From: Calditrichota bacterium
GTDB taxonomy: Bacteria; Zhuqueibacterota; Zhuqueibacteria; Oleimicrobiales; Geothermoviventaceae
Assembly (NCBI GenBank): GCA_013152765.1
Contig: JAADFT010000074.1
Coordinates: forward strand, 1-10,010
Direction: 5' to 3'
DNA: 10,010 nucleotides
The notes beneath the pieces were generated by a model. It had not been told where the DNA came from. It saw only the letters and a program-made list of their open reading frames with translations, and made no database searches. The first letter of the stretch is position 1; every line of letters begins with the position of its first letter. Of the stretch, positions 1 through 7,442 are shown in pieces. A program made the translations under genes and the position numbers.

Positions 1-1163
1 CAGTCCGGTTTGAACGTCACATGTTTGATCGACTCGCCCCCAGGGACGTGGTACGAGTAGGTGATGTGGACTCTGCCGTCCGCACCCTGGATCACTGACG
101 GGTACGCGAAAGCGCTTTTGCGCTGAGGGTCGAACTCAAGGTGTCGCTTCCAGCGCCAGGTTTTGCCTTCGTCGTCGGACAGGGCAACGGCAAGGCTGTA
201 GCGGCCGTCTTCGACGTCGTTGAAAGCCATGAGCCAGCGTCCGTCGCGCAGGGCGATCACCTCCACGCTTGATCCGGGATTCGGAATGTCCGTGTCGCGC
301 GCAACCGACCACGTTTCTCCGTCATCGGTGGAAACGGACACCTGAATTCGACCGGGCTTGGGTCCGTCGTCGCGCAGGTAGGCCACCAGGGTTCCGTCAC
401 GCCTGCGCACAATGCTGGGCTGGCTCGGCCCAGCGCCCACAATCGGAAGACTGGCCCGCCAGTGCTGGCCCCCGTCGTCGGAAATCGCGACTAAGCCCAC
501 CACGAAGCCGTCCGAGTACAGCGGCAACAAGATTCTGCCGCTCGGAAGCGTGAGCGGATGCGTGCGGGTCATCCAGCCGGTTTGTCGCTTCACGGGGTCT
601 TTGGCGGCCTCCTCGATCAACCGGCGAAAAGGCGGAGCGTACTCAGCCCACAGTCCTTCTTCCAGGCCAAGGCTGTCAAAATCCGCCTTGACGGCGTCGG
701 CGAAACGCTGCCCCGGCTTCAGAATGATGATGTCCTGCCAGTCCCACTGCGGCGGCCCCTCGCTCAGGTAGTGCCGGGACGTCCGGTACTTCAGGATGGA
801 CTGCTCCCACCTGTTGGCGCGCACCACAACCCAGAAAAGCCACAGTCGCTGCTGTCTGTCGATGAAAAGCACCGGGTTGCAGTCTGGCAGACCAGGTGTG
901 TCCGCCATCAAGAAGACGGGGCTCCACTTTTGTGACCCGGCTTTCCTGCGTGCCCCCTGAATCACCACGTCGTTAGCCCAGCGCTCCCCGGAGCCGTGGT
1001 ACCAGCACACCAGAAGGTCACCATTTGGGGCTTGCACGATGCTGCTGGAGTGAACATGCTTGGGCTGCAACGGAAAGATCAACTCTCCTTCCAGCCCCGA
1101 GCCGGCCTGGAGACCGGCGTACCAAAGGATGCCAGCCAACAACGCCAGTACTCTCTTCGTCAC
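1..1163 (-). CDS. Secreted sialidase/neuraminidase-like BNR-repeat protein (C-terminus cut by window edge)
   Basis: 387 residues are visible before the left edge cuts the frame. The GTG start at 1163-1161 has a GGAGG site five bases upstream, and the first ~22 residues (MTKRVLALLAGILWYAGLQA) form an export signal, so the product probably acts outside the cytoplasm. Three Asp-box motifs (S-x-D-x-G-x-x-W type) mark beta-propeller blades: SDDGGQHW (228-235), STDDGETW (278-285) and SDDEGKTW (329-336). The last visible segment (GRVHITYSY...ESIKHVTF, 363-384) resembles the end of predicted neuraminidases of the BNR_2/COG4692 type, so little is missing. Known members range from true exo-alpha-sialidases to uncharacterised sugar-active proteins; I see no classical FRIP motif, so the substrate is unknown. 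It lies 112 bp after ftsH on the same strand and may be read with it or have its own promoter. Confidence 0.85.
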   Translation of the reverse strand, partial: MTKRVLALLAGILWYAGLQAGSGLEGELIFPLQPKHVHSSSIVQAPNGDLLVCWYHGSGERWANDVVIQGARRKAGSQKWSPVFLMADTPGLPDCNPVLFIDRQQRLWLFWVVVRANRWEQSILKYRTSRHYLSEGPPQWDWQDIIILKPGQRFADAVKADFDSLGLEEGLWAEYAPPFRRLIEEAAKDPVKRQTGWMTRTHPLTLPSGRILLPLYSDGFVVGLVAISDDGGQHWRASLPIVGAGPSQPSIVRRRDGTLVAYLRDDGPKPGRIQVSVSTDDGETWSVARDTDIPNPGSSVEVIALRDGRWLMAFNDVEDGRYSLAVALSDDEGKTWRWKRHLEFDPQRKSAFAYPSVIQGADGRVHITYSYHVPGGESIKHVTFKPD

Positions 1164-1275
1164 AAGACCCTCCGTGAAGAACCGTGTTCGCTCCGGAGAA
1201 CAAACGAGCACGCTCAAGCACATCTCCTACCCGCGGCGGCCCCTCAGACTACACGCGAACGACACCCACGCGATT

Positions 1276-3363
1276 TCACGAATGCTTGCCTTCGTCCGTT
1301 TCTGCGGCTTTTCCGGCAACCGTGCGCTCTCTTTTGGCGCTTTTCGTTTTCTCTGGCTCGGTCGCGACTTCGCTCTCCGGTCTGCCGTCGCCACCGGATT
1401 CCGCTTCCCGCAGGATTTCCTGCAGTTCCTCGGATTCCACCACTTCCTTCTCCAGCAGACGCTTGGCGAGACCTTCCAGCACCGCTCTTCTCTCGCGCAG
1501 TAACTCTTTCACGCTTTCGTACGCGGATTCGACAATCCGCTTCACCTCGTTGTCGATTTCCGCTGCGACCTTTTCCGAGTACGGCCTGGTGCCAGGAAAC
1601 TCCGCGCCCAAGAAAAGTCCACGCCGGTTGTCGCCAAAACTGACCGGTCCGATCTTCTCGCTCATGCCGTACTCGGCCACCATCGAGCGGGCAATCTGCG
1701 TGGCTCGCTCCAGATCGTTTTGCGCACCCGTGGAGATTTCGCCGAAAACGATTTCCTCTGCGCCTCGACCGCCAAGCAGCACCTTGAGCCGATTCTGCAG
1801 CTCGGTTTTGGTCATCAGGTAGCGGTCTTCGGTGGGCAACTGAAGGGTGTACCCCAGTGCAGCCACACCGCGCGGGATGATCGACACCCGGTGCACCGGA
1901 TCAACGCCTGGCAGCGTGCAGGCAACCACGGCGTGTCCGGCCTCGTGGTAAGCCACGGTTTCCTTCTCGCGCGGATTGATCACGCGGCTCTTGCGTTCCA
2001 GACCGGCGATGACGCGATCCAGGGCCTGCTCGAAGTCCTCCATCTCGACCCGCCGCTTGCCCTTGCGGGCCGCCAGCAGAGCCGCCTCGTTCACAAGATT
2101 GGCGAGGTCGGCCCCCACGAAACCCGGAGTACGCGCCGCCAGCACGTGAAAATCGACATCGTTGCCGATCTTCACGCCGCGCGCGTGCACTTTCAAAATC
2201 GCCTCGCGCCCCTTCAGGTCCGGCCGGTCCACAACCACCTGGCGGTCGAACCGCCCTGGCCGCAACAGAGCCGGATCCAGGATCTCGGGCCGGTTCGTAG
2301 CCGCCATGATGATGATTCCGATGTTCGGGTCGAACCCGTCCATCTCAGCGAGTAGCTGGTTCAGGGTCTGCTCCCGCTCGTCGTGACCACCAGCCACCGG
2401 GCTGATGCCACGCGCCTTCCCCAGTGCATCCAGCTCGTCGATGAAGATGATGCACGGCGCTTTCTGCGCGGCCTGCTGGAACAGATCACGCACACGCGCC
2501 GCGCCAACGCCCACAAACATCTCCACAAAGTCGGAGCCAGACAGACTGAAAAACGGAACGCCAGCCTCGCCAGCCACGGCGCGCGCCAGCAGGGTTTTGC
2601 CAGTTCCAGGTGGCCCGACCAGCAGCACCCCCTTGGGGATACGGCCGCCAAGTCTCTGAAAACGCGCCGGGTTGCGCAGAAAGTCGACGATTTCCTTGAC
2701 CTCCTCGACGGCTTCGTCGACACCGGCGACGTCTTTGAAAGTGACTTTGGTCTTACCCTCGACGTAAATCTTAGCCTTGCTTTTGCCGATCGACATCAGC
2801 CCACCGGATGGGCCCATGCGCCGAAACATCAGGCCCCACACTGCAAAAAGCAAGAGCAGCGGCAGCACACCGCCAATTAGCAAGCTTTTGAGCCAGCCAC
2901 CGCTCCCCTTGCCAGCGTAGCGAATCCCTGCCGCTTCGAGCTCCTTGACCAGGTCCGGATCGTCCACCCGGACCGTCCGAAACTGCTTCACCTTGCCCTG
3001 CTTGACCAGGCCAGCCAGAACGGTGGAATCCACGTGACTGCGAACGATGATGCTGTCTGGCCCCGAAAGCCCTTTGACCACAACCGTGTCGAAGCGAACC
3101 TTGTTGAGCACCTCGGGCTCGTCCACCAGGTAGCTTCCGGAGATCTCCTCGGGCCCCACAGCGCATTCCACCACCAGGCCCTTGCGCAACAATTCTTTGA
3201 ACCGGGAGTAAGGGATCTTCTCCACCTGCGGCCGCATGAACAGGCTCTCGGCCAGGTAGACAAGGACGATCGCCACCAGAACGTACCACAGGGAAAACTG
3301 AAACCGTTTTTCCCCCGGTTTCGGGCGCCCTTTTTTCTCGTTCTGCTTCTTCCGTTGGTTCAT
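1276..3363 (-). CDS. ftsH: ATP-dependent zinc metalloprotease FtsH
   Basis: 695 residues, a normal length for this membrane-bound hexameric AAA+ protease, which extracts and degrades damaged or regulatory membrane proteins. In order: a basic N-terminus, membrane helix 1 (~23-42), a periplasmic domain (~45-155), membrane helix 2 (~158-180), and the AAA module with Walker A GPPGTGKT (250-257), pore motif FVG (283-285), Walker B IIFIDELDAL (305-314) and second region of homology ending RPGRFDRQ (368-375). The protease domain follows, with zinc motif HEAGH (473-477) and a third-ligand Asp at 550 in STGAQND. The tail from ~655 is charged, Lys/Glu-rich and probably disordered. The ATG has a GGAGG site four bases upstream. 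It follows mlaD by 49 bp with no terminator seen, so it is probably co-transcribed with the mla genes. All key residues are intact. Confidence 0.98.
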   Translation of the reverse strand: MNQRKKQNEKKGRPKPGEKRFQFSLWYVLVAIVLVYLAESLFMRPQVEKIPYSRFKELLRKGLVVECAVGPEEISGSYLVDEPEVLNKVRFDTVVVKGLSGPDSIIVRSHVDSTVLAGLVKQGKVKQFRTVRVDDPDLVKELEAAGIRYAGKGSGGWLKSLLIGGVLPLLLLFAVWGLMFRRMGPSGGLMSIGKSKAKIYVEGKTKVTFKDVAGVDEAVEEVKEIVDFLRNPARFQRLGGRIPKGVLLVGPPGTGKTLLARAVAGEAGVPFFSLSGSDFVEMFVGVGAARVRDLFQQAAQKAPCIIFIDELDALGKARGISPVAGGHDEREQTLNQLLAEMDGFDPNIGIIIMAATNRPEILDPALLRPGRFDRQVVVDRPDLKGREAILKVHARGVKIGNDVDFHVLAARTPGFVGADLANLVNEAALLAARKGKRRVEMEDFEQALDRVIAGLERKSRVINPREKETVAYHEAGHAVVACTLPGVDPVHRVSIIPRGVAALGYTLQLPTEDRYLMTKTELQNRLKVLLGGRGAEEIVFGEISTGAQNDLERATQIARSMVAEYGMSEKIGPVSFGDNRRGLFLGAEFPGTRPYSEKVAAEIDNEVKRIVESAYESVKELLRERRAVLEGLAKRLLEKEVVESEELQEILREAESGGDGRPESEVATEPEKTKSAKRERTVAGKAAETDEGKHS

Positions 3364-3412
3364 CTGACCTCCAGCGCGACTTCGCGCCTTCCTGAGAAAT
3401 CGAAACGTGCCT

Positions 3413-4414
3413 TTAGAAAATCCGCACGTTGATGTAACGCTTCGGATTCTTACGCAGGTCAGTAGCCAGACTGTCCAGACTGCTGATGACCTTCACGAGA
3501 CGAACGTACAACGAATCGTCGCGGCTGAGCCGCGCCAGCGTGCCCTGTTCGTTCTGGAGTTGCTTGACCAGCTGGTTGAGACTGCGAGACAGGGAGTCGA
3601 CCGTCGCCAGAAACTGTGCCGCGTTCTCGTACAGAGTGGGGTCTTGAACCAATTTGCCTGTTGTGCCGCTCCCGGCCCGCAGGGAGTCGGCAAGCAGGGT
3701 CGTGGAACGTAGCAGATTGTTCAGGTTCCAGTAAAGCTGCGGGTCGCGCAACAGCAATGCTGCTGTGCCCGTACCGGACTGCACGTCCGAGGTCAACGAC
3801 GCAACCATCGTGACGAGTTTTTCGAGGTCGAAGTACATCCGCGGGTCGTTCAAAAGCATGCCCAGAGTACCCTGGCCCTGGTCGATTTTGGCGGCGATTC
3901 GATTGGCCGTCATCGTCAGATCGTGGAACTTCTGCGAGCTTTTCCTGAGCGTGTTGAAAACCTCCACCCCCTCGTCGATCAGCTTCTCCACGTCCACCGG
4001 CGAGGTGCTCTGGATGTAGTCCCAGTCCTCGAGCTCAGGCTGGTCTGGCGAACCCATCGTGATGCCGATGAACTTGTCGCCCAGCAAACCCAGGGTACCG
4101 ATGTGCGCCCTGCTGTCTTTGCGAATGTACTTCTTGGCCGTGTAGTCGATCTCCATCGTGACCTCGATGCGCGGGTTGTCGAGATCACTGGAAAACTCCA
4201 CCTGGGTAACCGTGCCAACGTCCACGCCAGCCAGCCGCACGGGCGCGCCTTCCTGCAGGCCGTTGACGCGCTCCATCAACGTGCGCAGGTGATACCGGGG
4301 TCGCAAAAAGCCGCGCTGACGCCCGAGGAAAACGATCGTCACCGTCAGGGTCAGCAATGCGACCACGATCAAGAAACCTACGCGGATTTCGTACCGTTCT
4401 CTTCTTCGTGCCAT
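3413..4414 (-). CDS. mlaD: MlaD/Mce-family lipid transport protein with C-terminal repeats
   Basis: 333 residues. A short basic N-terminus (MARRRERYEI) precedes one membrane anchor (~12-30), then an Mce/MlaD domain (~38-118) with the family segment GAPVRLAGVDVGTV (56-69). Mce proteins form hexameric rings that shuttle phospholipids between inner and outer membranes, driven by MlaF and MlaE. After ~145 the chain is helical and carries four related units of the pattern G-x-G-T-x-x-x-L-x-x-D-P-x-L-Y-x-N-L, beginning near residues 180, 214, 248 and 289. It closes with a short LRKNPKRYINVRIF tail typical of MlaD-like proteins outside Proteobacteria. E. coli MlaD is only ~183 residues, so the C-terminal half is an extension. 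The ATG has an AGGA site six bases upstream and lies inside the end of mlaF (37-bp overlap), implying translational coupling. Confidence 0.93.
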   Translation of the reverse strand: MARRRERYEIRVGFLIVVALLTLTVTIVFLGRQRGFLRPRYHLRTLMERVNGLQEGAPVRLAGVDVGTVTQVEFSSDLDNPRIEVTMEIDYTAKKYIRKDSRAHIGTLGLLGDKFIGITMGSPDQPELEDWDYIQSTSPVDVEKLIDEGVEVFNTLRKSSQKFHDLTMTANRIAAKIDQGQGTLGMLLNDPRMYFDLEKLVTMVASLTSDVQSGTGTAALLLRDPQLYWNLNNLLRSTTLLADSLRAGSGTTGKLVQDPTLYENAAQFLATVDSLSRSLNQLVKQLQNEQGTLARLSRDDSLYVRLVKVISSLDSLATDLRKNPKRYINVRIF

Positions 4415-5136
4415 GATGGTCCTGCCAGAAAGTCCCTCACAAATGGATCTTCGCAGCGCCTCACTTCGTCCACGGTGCCCACAAACAGAATCCGCCCTTC
4501 GTTCATCACCGCCACCCGGTCGGCCACGCTGAAGCCGGATTCCAGCTCGTGGGTCACCACGATCGAGGTAACGCCGTAAGTCTGCTGCGTCTTGCGAATC
4601 AGTTTGTTGATGCTCCGCGCCGTGATGGGATCCAATCCCGTAGTCGGCTCGTCGTACAGCATGATCTCCGGATTCATGGCCATGGCTCGAGCCAGCGCCA
4701 CACGTTTGCGCATGCCTCCGCTCAGCTCGGAAGGCATCATGTCCTGAGTGCCCTCCAGCCCAACGAAAGCCAGACGCTCGGCTACAATCCGGTCGATCTC
4801 CTCGTCCGAAAGATCGGAATGCTCTTCAAGACCGTAGGCCACGTTGTCGCGCACAGTCAGCGAATCGAAGAGGGCGGCAGCCTGAAAGACCATCCCAATT
4901 CGCTTACGCACGGGAACCCACTGGGATTCGTCAAAATCCGTGACGTCTTCCCCGTCGATCAGGATGCGGCCCTCGTCGGGCTGAAGCAAACCAAGAAGCA
5001 GCCTCAGCGTCACGCTCTTACCGCAACCGCTTCTGCCCAGGAGAACGAGCGTCTCACCCTTCTGCACCCGGAGCGTCAGCCCATTGAGTACCCGGTGACC
5101 GTCGAAACTCTTCTGGATGTCGATCAGCGCGATCAC
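4378..5136 (-). CDS. mlaF: MlaF-type ABC transporter ATP-binding protein
   Basis: 252 residues, the usual length for the cytoplasmic ATPase of the Mla phospholipid transporter. Visible motifs are Walker A GRSGCGKS (34-41), Q-loop Q85, signature LSGGM (138-142), Walker B IMLYDEP (158-164), D-loop GLDP (167-170) and switch His196 (VTHE). The signature LSGGMRKRVALARA and the run YDEPTTGLDP followed by IT are characteristic of MlaF/Mce-type ATPases. The start is GTG at 5136-5134, four bases after the mlaE stop; no strong ribosome-binding site is visible, so it is probably translated by coupling to mlaE. Its last 12 codons overlap the start of mlaD. Confidence 0.95.
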   Translation of the reverse strand: MIALIDIQKSFDGHRVLNGLTLRVQKGETLVLLGRSGCGKSVTLRLLLGLLQPDEGRILIDGEDVTDFDESQWVPVRKRIGMVFQAAALFDSLTVRDNVAYGLEEHSDLSDEEIDRIVAERLAFVGLEGTQDMMPSELSGGMRKRVALARAMAMNPEIMLYDEPTTGLDPITARSINKLIRKTQQTYGVTSIVVTHELESGFSVADRVAVMNEGRILFVGTVDEVRRCEDPFVRDFLAGPSWHEEENGTKSA

Positions 5137-5140
5137 GTCG

Positions 5141-5902
5141 TCACACCGAGAGGATGAGCTTGGTGATCAGGTAGTCCAGGACGAAAATCAGGATCGAGCT
5201 GGCGACGACGGCAGACGTTGTGGAGCGTCCCACTCCGCGCGTTCCGCCGGTAGTGTTCATGCCGATGTAGCAACCGACCGTGGCGATCACAACGCCGAAA
5301 ATGAAAGGCTTCACCAGGCCAATGAAAATGTCGTCGAAAGTCAGGACGTAGAAAACCGTGTGTCGGTAGAAAGACGACGAGATGCCAAGGTTCGTGACTG
5401 CCACAAACCACCCGCCAAGAATGCCAAGCAGGTCGGCCACAATCGTGAGCATGGGCAACATGATGACCGTGGCCACGAGCCGGGTGGAGACGAGTTTCTT
5501 CACCGGGTCGGTGGCAAGGGCGCGCATGGCGTCGATCTGCTCCGTAACGGCCATGGACCCAATTTCCGCAGCGATGCCAGCTCCCACGCGTCCGGCGACC
5601 ACCAGCGCCGTCAGCACGGGACCAAGCTCCCGGATGAGTGAAAGCCCGATGAGCGTGCCCACGTACATCTTGGCACCGTAGACGGCCAGTTCCACCCCGC
5701 TCTGCATGGCCAGCACCATGCCGGTGAAAAAAGACGTCAGCCCCACGATGGTCAACGAGCGCACGCCAATGGCGTCCATCTGCTCCAGAATCGTCCCCAG
5801 GTACAGGGGACGCCGGAACAGACCAGCCGTTGCCTTGAAAAGCAACTCGTGGAAAAGAAACGTGTGGCGGAAAACGGCGAACGCTTTTTGTCTGAGTCTC
5901 AT
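5141..5902 (-). CDS. mlaE: MlaE-family phospholipid ABC transporter permease
   Basis: 253 residues from the ATG at 5902-5900, close to the ~260 of E. coli MlaE. It is an integral inner-membrane protein with about five hydrophobic segments. The family hallmarks are the central stretch GRVGAGIAAEIGSMAVTEQI (104-123) and DAMRALATDPVKKL (124-137), and GMNTTGGTRGVGRSTTSAVV (214-233) near the C-terminus. With MlaF it forms the membrane core on which the MlaD ring sits. The frame stays open to a GTG at 5965 (274 residues), but those 21 extra residues are polar and unlike the family, neither start has a good ribosome-binding site, and a promoter-like pair lies at 5947-5975. I therefore prefer 5902. 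It is the first gene of the mlaE-mlaF-mlaD-ftsH block. Confidence 0.93.
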   Translation of the reverse strand: MRLRQKAFAVFRHTFLFHELLFKATAGLFRRPLYLGTILEQMDAIGVRSLTIVGLTSFFTGMVLAMQSGVELAVYGAKMYVGTLIGLSLIRELGPVLTALVVAGRVGAGIAAEIGSMAVTEQIDAMRALATDPVKKLVSTRLVATVIMLPMLTIVADLLGILGGWFVAVTNLGISSSFYRHTVFYVLTFDDIFIGLVKPFIFGVVIATVGCYIGMNTTGGTRGVGRSTTSAVVASSILIFVLDYLITKLILSV

Positions 5903-5946
5903 CCTGTTCACGTGAGAAGGTTGGCGCCGTCCATTGCAGGCCAGCG

Positions 5947-5975
5947 AAGTTACCAGTTTCGGCACTGAAAATCAA
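5947..5975 (-). promoter_or_regulatory. Possible sigma70-like promoter of the mla-ftsH block
   Basis: On the minus strand, TTGATT (5975-5970) is separated by exactly 17 bases from TAACTT (5952-5947), which would start transcription ~35 bases before the preferred mlaE ATG. The -35 matches the consensus at four positions of six and the -10 at only three, so this is a weak call based on spacing and location. Confidence 0.3.
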
Positions 5976-5978
5976 GCT

Positions 5979-6028
5979 GTTAAACGTGGGACAACGGCAA
6001 TGTGAAGAGAAAAGTTACGGTGGGACAA
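5979..6028. promoter_or_regulatory. Pair of direct repeats upstream of mlaE, candidate operator
   Basis: Plus-strand GTTAAACGTGGGACAA (5979-5994) and GTTACGGTGGGACAA (6014-6028) share GTTA and TGGGACAA, with the shared TGGGACAA cores 34 bp apart, about three helical turns. They lie just upstream of the possible mla promoter and could bind a regulator in tandem. MerR proteins normally use an inverted repeat within a promoter spacer, so these need not be sites for the neighbouring MerR protein. Confidence 0.3.
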
Positions 6029-6166
6029 AATTTGAGGAAGGAAAGCTGACAACGCGGGCTTTTTTTCCGGCCCTTGCACCCAATCGACCGAGCAACAGGC
6101 CTACGCTGCAGGCCCAGAGCCGCTTTGGTCAGACGTCACACCACCTCGGACGTGCGAAATCCGCGT

Positions 6167-6667
6167 TCACTCCGAAGTGCCACTCTGCTGACCCGGTTGC
6201 AGGTCCTGCGGCTTGCAGGTAGCCAGCTCCCGGTAGAGGGTTTTCATTTCTTGTGTGCAGGAAAGGGCGTTTCGGTAAACCTCGCAGCGCCGGCACTCTT
6301 CGTCGGTTCGCTTGCCTTCGCGCCGCCGGATGATCCAGCAGGGTTCTTTCTCCTGCTGAATGGCCGTACACTCGGCCATCGGGCCGTCCGTCTCATCGTT
6401 GTGAGGTTTCAAACGCCAGCACGGCAAGAGCGCCACCAATCGACGCACGCCTGCCAGGTTCAATCCCTCGTCGTGGATCAGATGCCGGATGCACTGGATG
6501 CGCCGCAGGTCCTCGTAAGAGTACAGGCGTCGCCCCGACGGAGTACGGAAGGGGATCAACAGCCCTTCCATCTCGTAGAGCCGGATCGTCGGCACAGAGA
6601 CACCTGTCCTTTCTGCGGCCAGTCCAATCGTCAAGACGGGTTCTTGTGAGTCGAAGGCCTCCGGCAT
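6167..6667 (-). CDS. MerR-family (HspR-like) regulator with C-terminal cysteine cluster
   Basis: 166 residues. The N-terminal winged helix-turn-helix is clear: TIGLAAERTGVSVPTIRLYE (13-32), then EGLLIPFRTPSGRRLYSYEDL (34-54). The run GLNLAGVRRL (68-77) is typical of HspR-type members. In place of a long dimer coiled coil there is a Cys-rich tail: PCW at 82-84 and 109-111, Cys100, C-x2-C at 125/128 followed by VY, Cys137 and Cys151. With Cys59 the total is eight. Such a cluster could hold a metal ion or iron-sulfur centre or sense redox state; that is inference. The ATG at 6667 follows a purine-rich AAGGGATGAGGG stretch. It sits between the cytochrome c gene and the mla-ftsH block on the same strand, ~264 bp before mlaE, so either neighbour may be its target. 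Confidence 0.88.
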   Translation of the reverse strand: MPEAFDSQEPVLTIGLAAERTGVSVPTIRLYEMEGLLIPFRTPSGRRLYSYEDLRRIQCIRHLIHDEGLNLAGVRRLVALLPCWRLKPHNDETDGPMAECTAIQQEKEPCWIIRRREGKRTDEECRRCEVYRNALSCTQEMKTLYRELATCKPQDLQPGQQSGTSE

Positions 6668-6842
6668 CCCTCATCCCTTTCCGCGTTTCGCGTCGACAGC
6701 GTTGGTGCCCTTGCTTTTCACCTCAACAGCCCCCTCCACCAGCGCCGAGCGTGTACTGCTCTTCTGCGGCGTTTTCTGGCCTGCAGAGGAAGAAGTTTTC
6801 CCGCCACCGCGGCAGTCAAGCTCGAGCAGTGCTCAGACGAAA

Positions 6843-6873
6843 GGTGCCGGTACCCAGCTTGGGCACCGGCACC
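6843..6873 (-). terminator. Hairpin terminator after the cytochrome c gene
   Basis: GGTGCCGGT (6843-6851) pairs perfectly with ACCGGCACC (6865-6873). Inside, CCCA/TGGG extends the stem around a GCT loop after one mismatch. It starts 11 bases past the cytochrome stop codon. On the minus strand only a short T stretch (TTTCGT) follows, so termination may be partial or Rho-assisted. Confidence 0.65.
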
Positions 6874-6884
6874 GTCAGAGGGAT

Positions 6885-7442
6885 CTACTTTTTCGGACGT
6901 GGGTGGGCAATCTGGGCGTAGTACTTCTTGTAATCGAACGGCTTGTACGTCGGGCTCTTCTTGTTGTGGCAGGTCACACAGGTCTTCTCGTCCGGCTTCG
7001 TCATGCCGACCGAAGCAGGGTCAATCGTGCCGGCTGTGATGCCCTTCATGACCTTCAGCGACCAGTAGTCCGAGCCCGGTCCGTGACAGGCCTCGCAGGT
7101 CACACCGTCTTCCATCTTGTAGGTGGGAGCCTTCTGAGAGGCAGGTGCGTTGTATGCCGTCACGTGGCACACTAAGCATTCAGCAGCCTTCTGCGGGTCA
7201 CCCTTCACGCCAGCTTTCTTGGCCACTTCTTTCGCTTCCGGGGTAGCCAGGGTCTTGTAAGCCTTGGCGTGCGGACCGCTTGCCCACTTCTGGTACTGCT
7301 TGCCACGGGCGGCCGTCTGGTGGCACATCTTGCACTTGGTGATGCCGATGTACTTGTGGACCTTGCCGGTTCCCGCGCTGGAGCTGAGCGAGAAGAAAAG
7401 CAGCAGAGCCAGTGACAGACCACCGATGAGTTTACCTCGCAT
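6885..7442 (-). CDS. Exported tetraheme cytochrome c (cytochrome c554-like)
   Basis: 185 residues with an N-terminal signal (MRGKLIGGLSLALLLFFSLS, then SSAG), so heme attachment and function are expected outside the cytoplasm. Four C-x-x-C-H heme sites are present: CKMCH (37-41), CLVCH (89-93), CEACH (116-120) and CVTCH (155-159). The surrounding KYIGITKCKMCH and WASGPHAKAYKTL (53-65), with GVTCEACHGPG (113-123), are typical of the cytochrome c554 domain family; His58 is a likely axial ligand. Members carry electrons in hydroxylamine oxidation or in other periplasmic redox chains, but no partner enzyme is visible here, so the donor and acceptor are unknown. The ATG has a strong AGGAGG site seven bases upstream. 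A hairpin terminator follows, suggesting a single-gene transcript. Confidence 0.92.
   Translation of the reverse strand: MRGKLIGGLSLALLLFFSLSSSAGTGKVHKYIGITKCKMCHQTAARGKQYQKWASGPHAKAYKTLATPEAKEVAKKAGVKGDPQKAAECLVCHVTAYNAPASQKAPTYKMEDGVTCEACHGPGSDYWSLKVMKGITAGTIDPASVGMTKPDEKTCVTCHNKKSPTYKPFDYKKYYAQIAHPRPKK

Noticed and set aside
1720..2355. Plus-strand open frames opposite ftsH.
   Set aside because: FtsH is intact on the other strand with every catalytic motif, so these are shadow frames.
5903..5965. Longer mlaE start at GTG 5965.
   Set aside because: The extra 21 residues do not look like MlaE, no ribosome-binding site precedes them, and a promoter-like pair overlaps the region. It cannot be fully excluded.
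6055..6080. GGGC-T7-CCGGCCC run as a terminator after the MerR gene.
   Set aside because: The stem is only about four base pairs with the T-run inside the loop, and on the relevant minus strand the run is of A.
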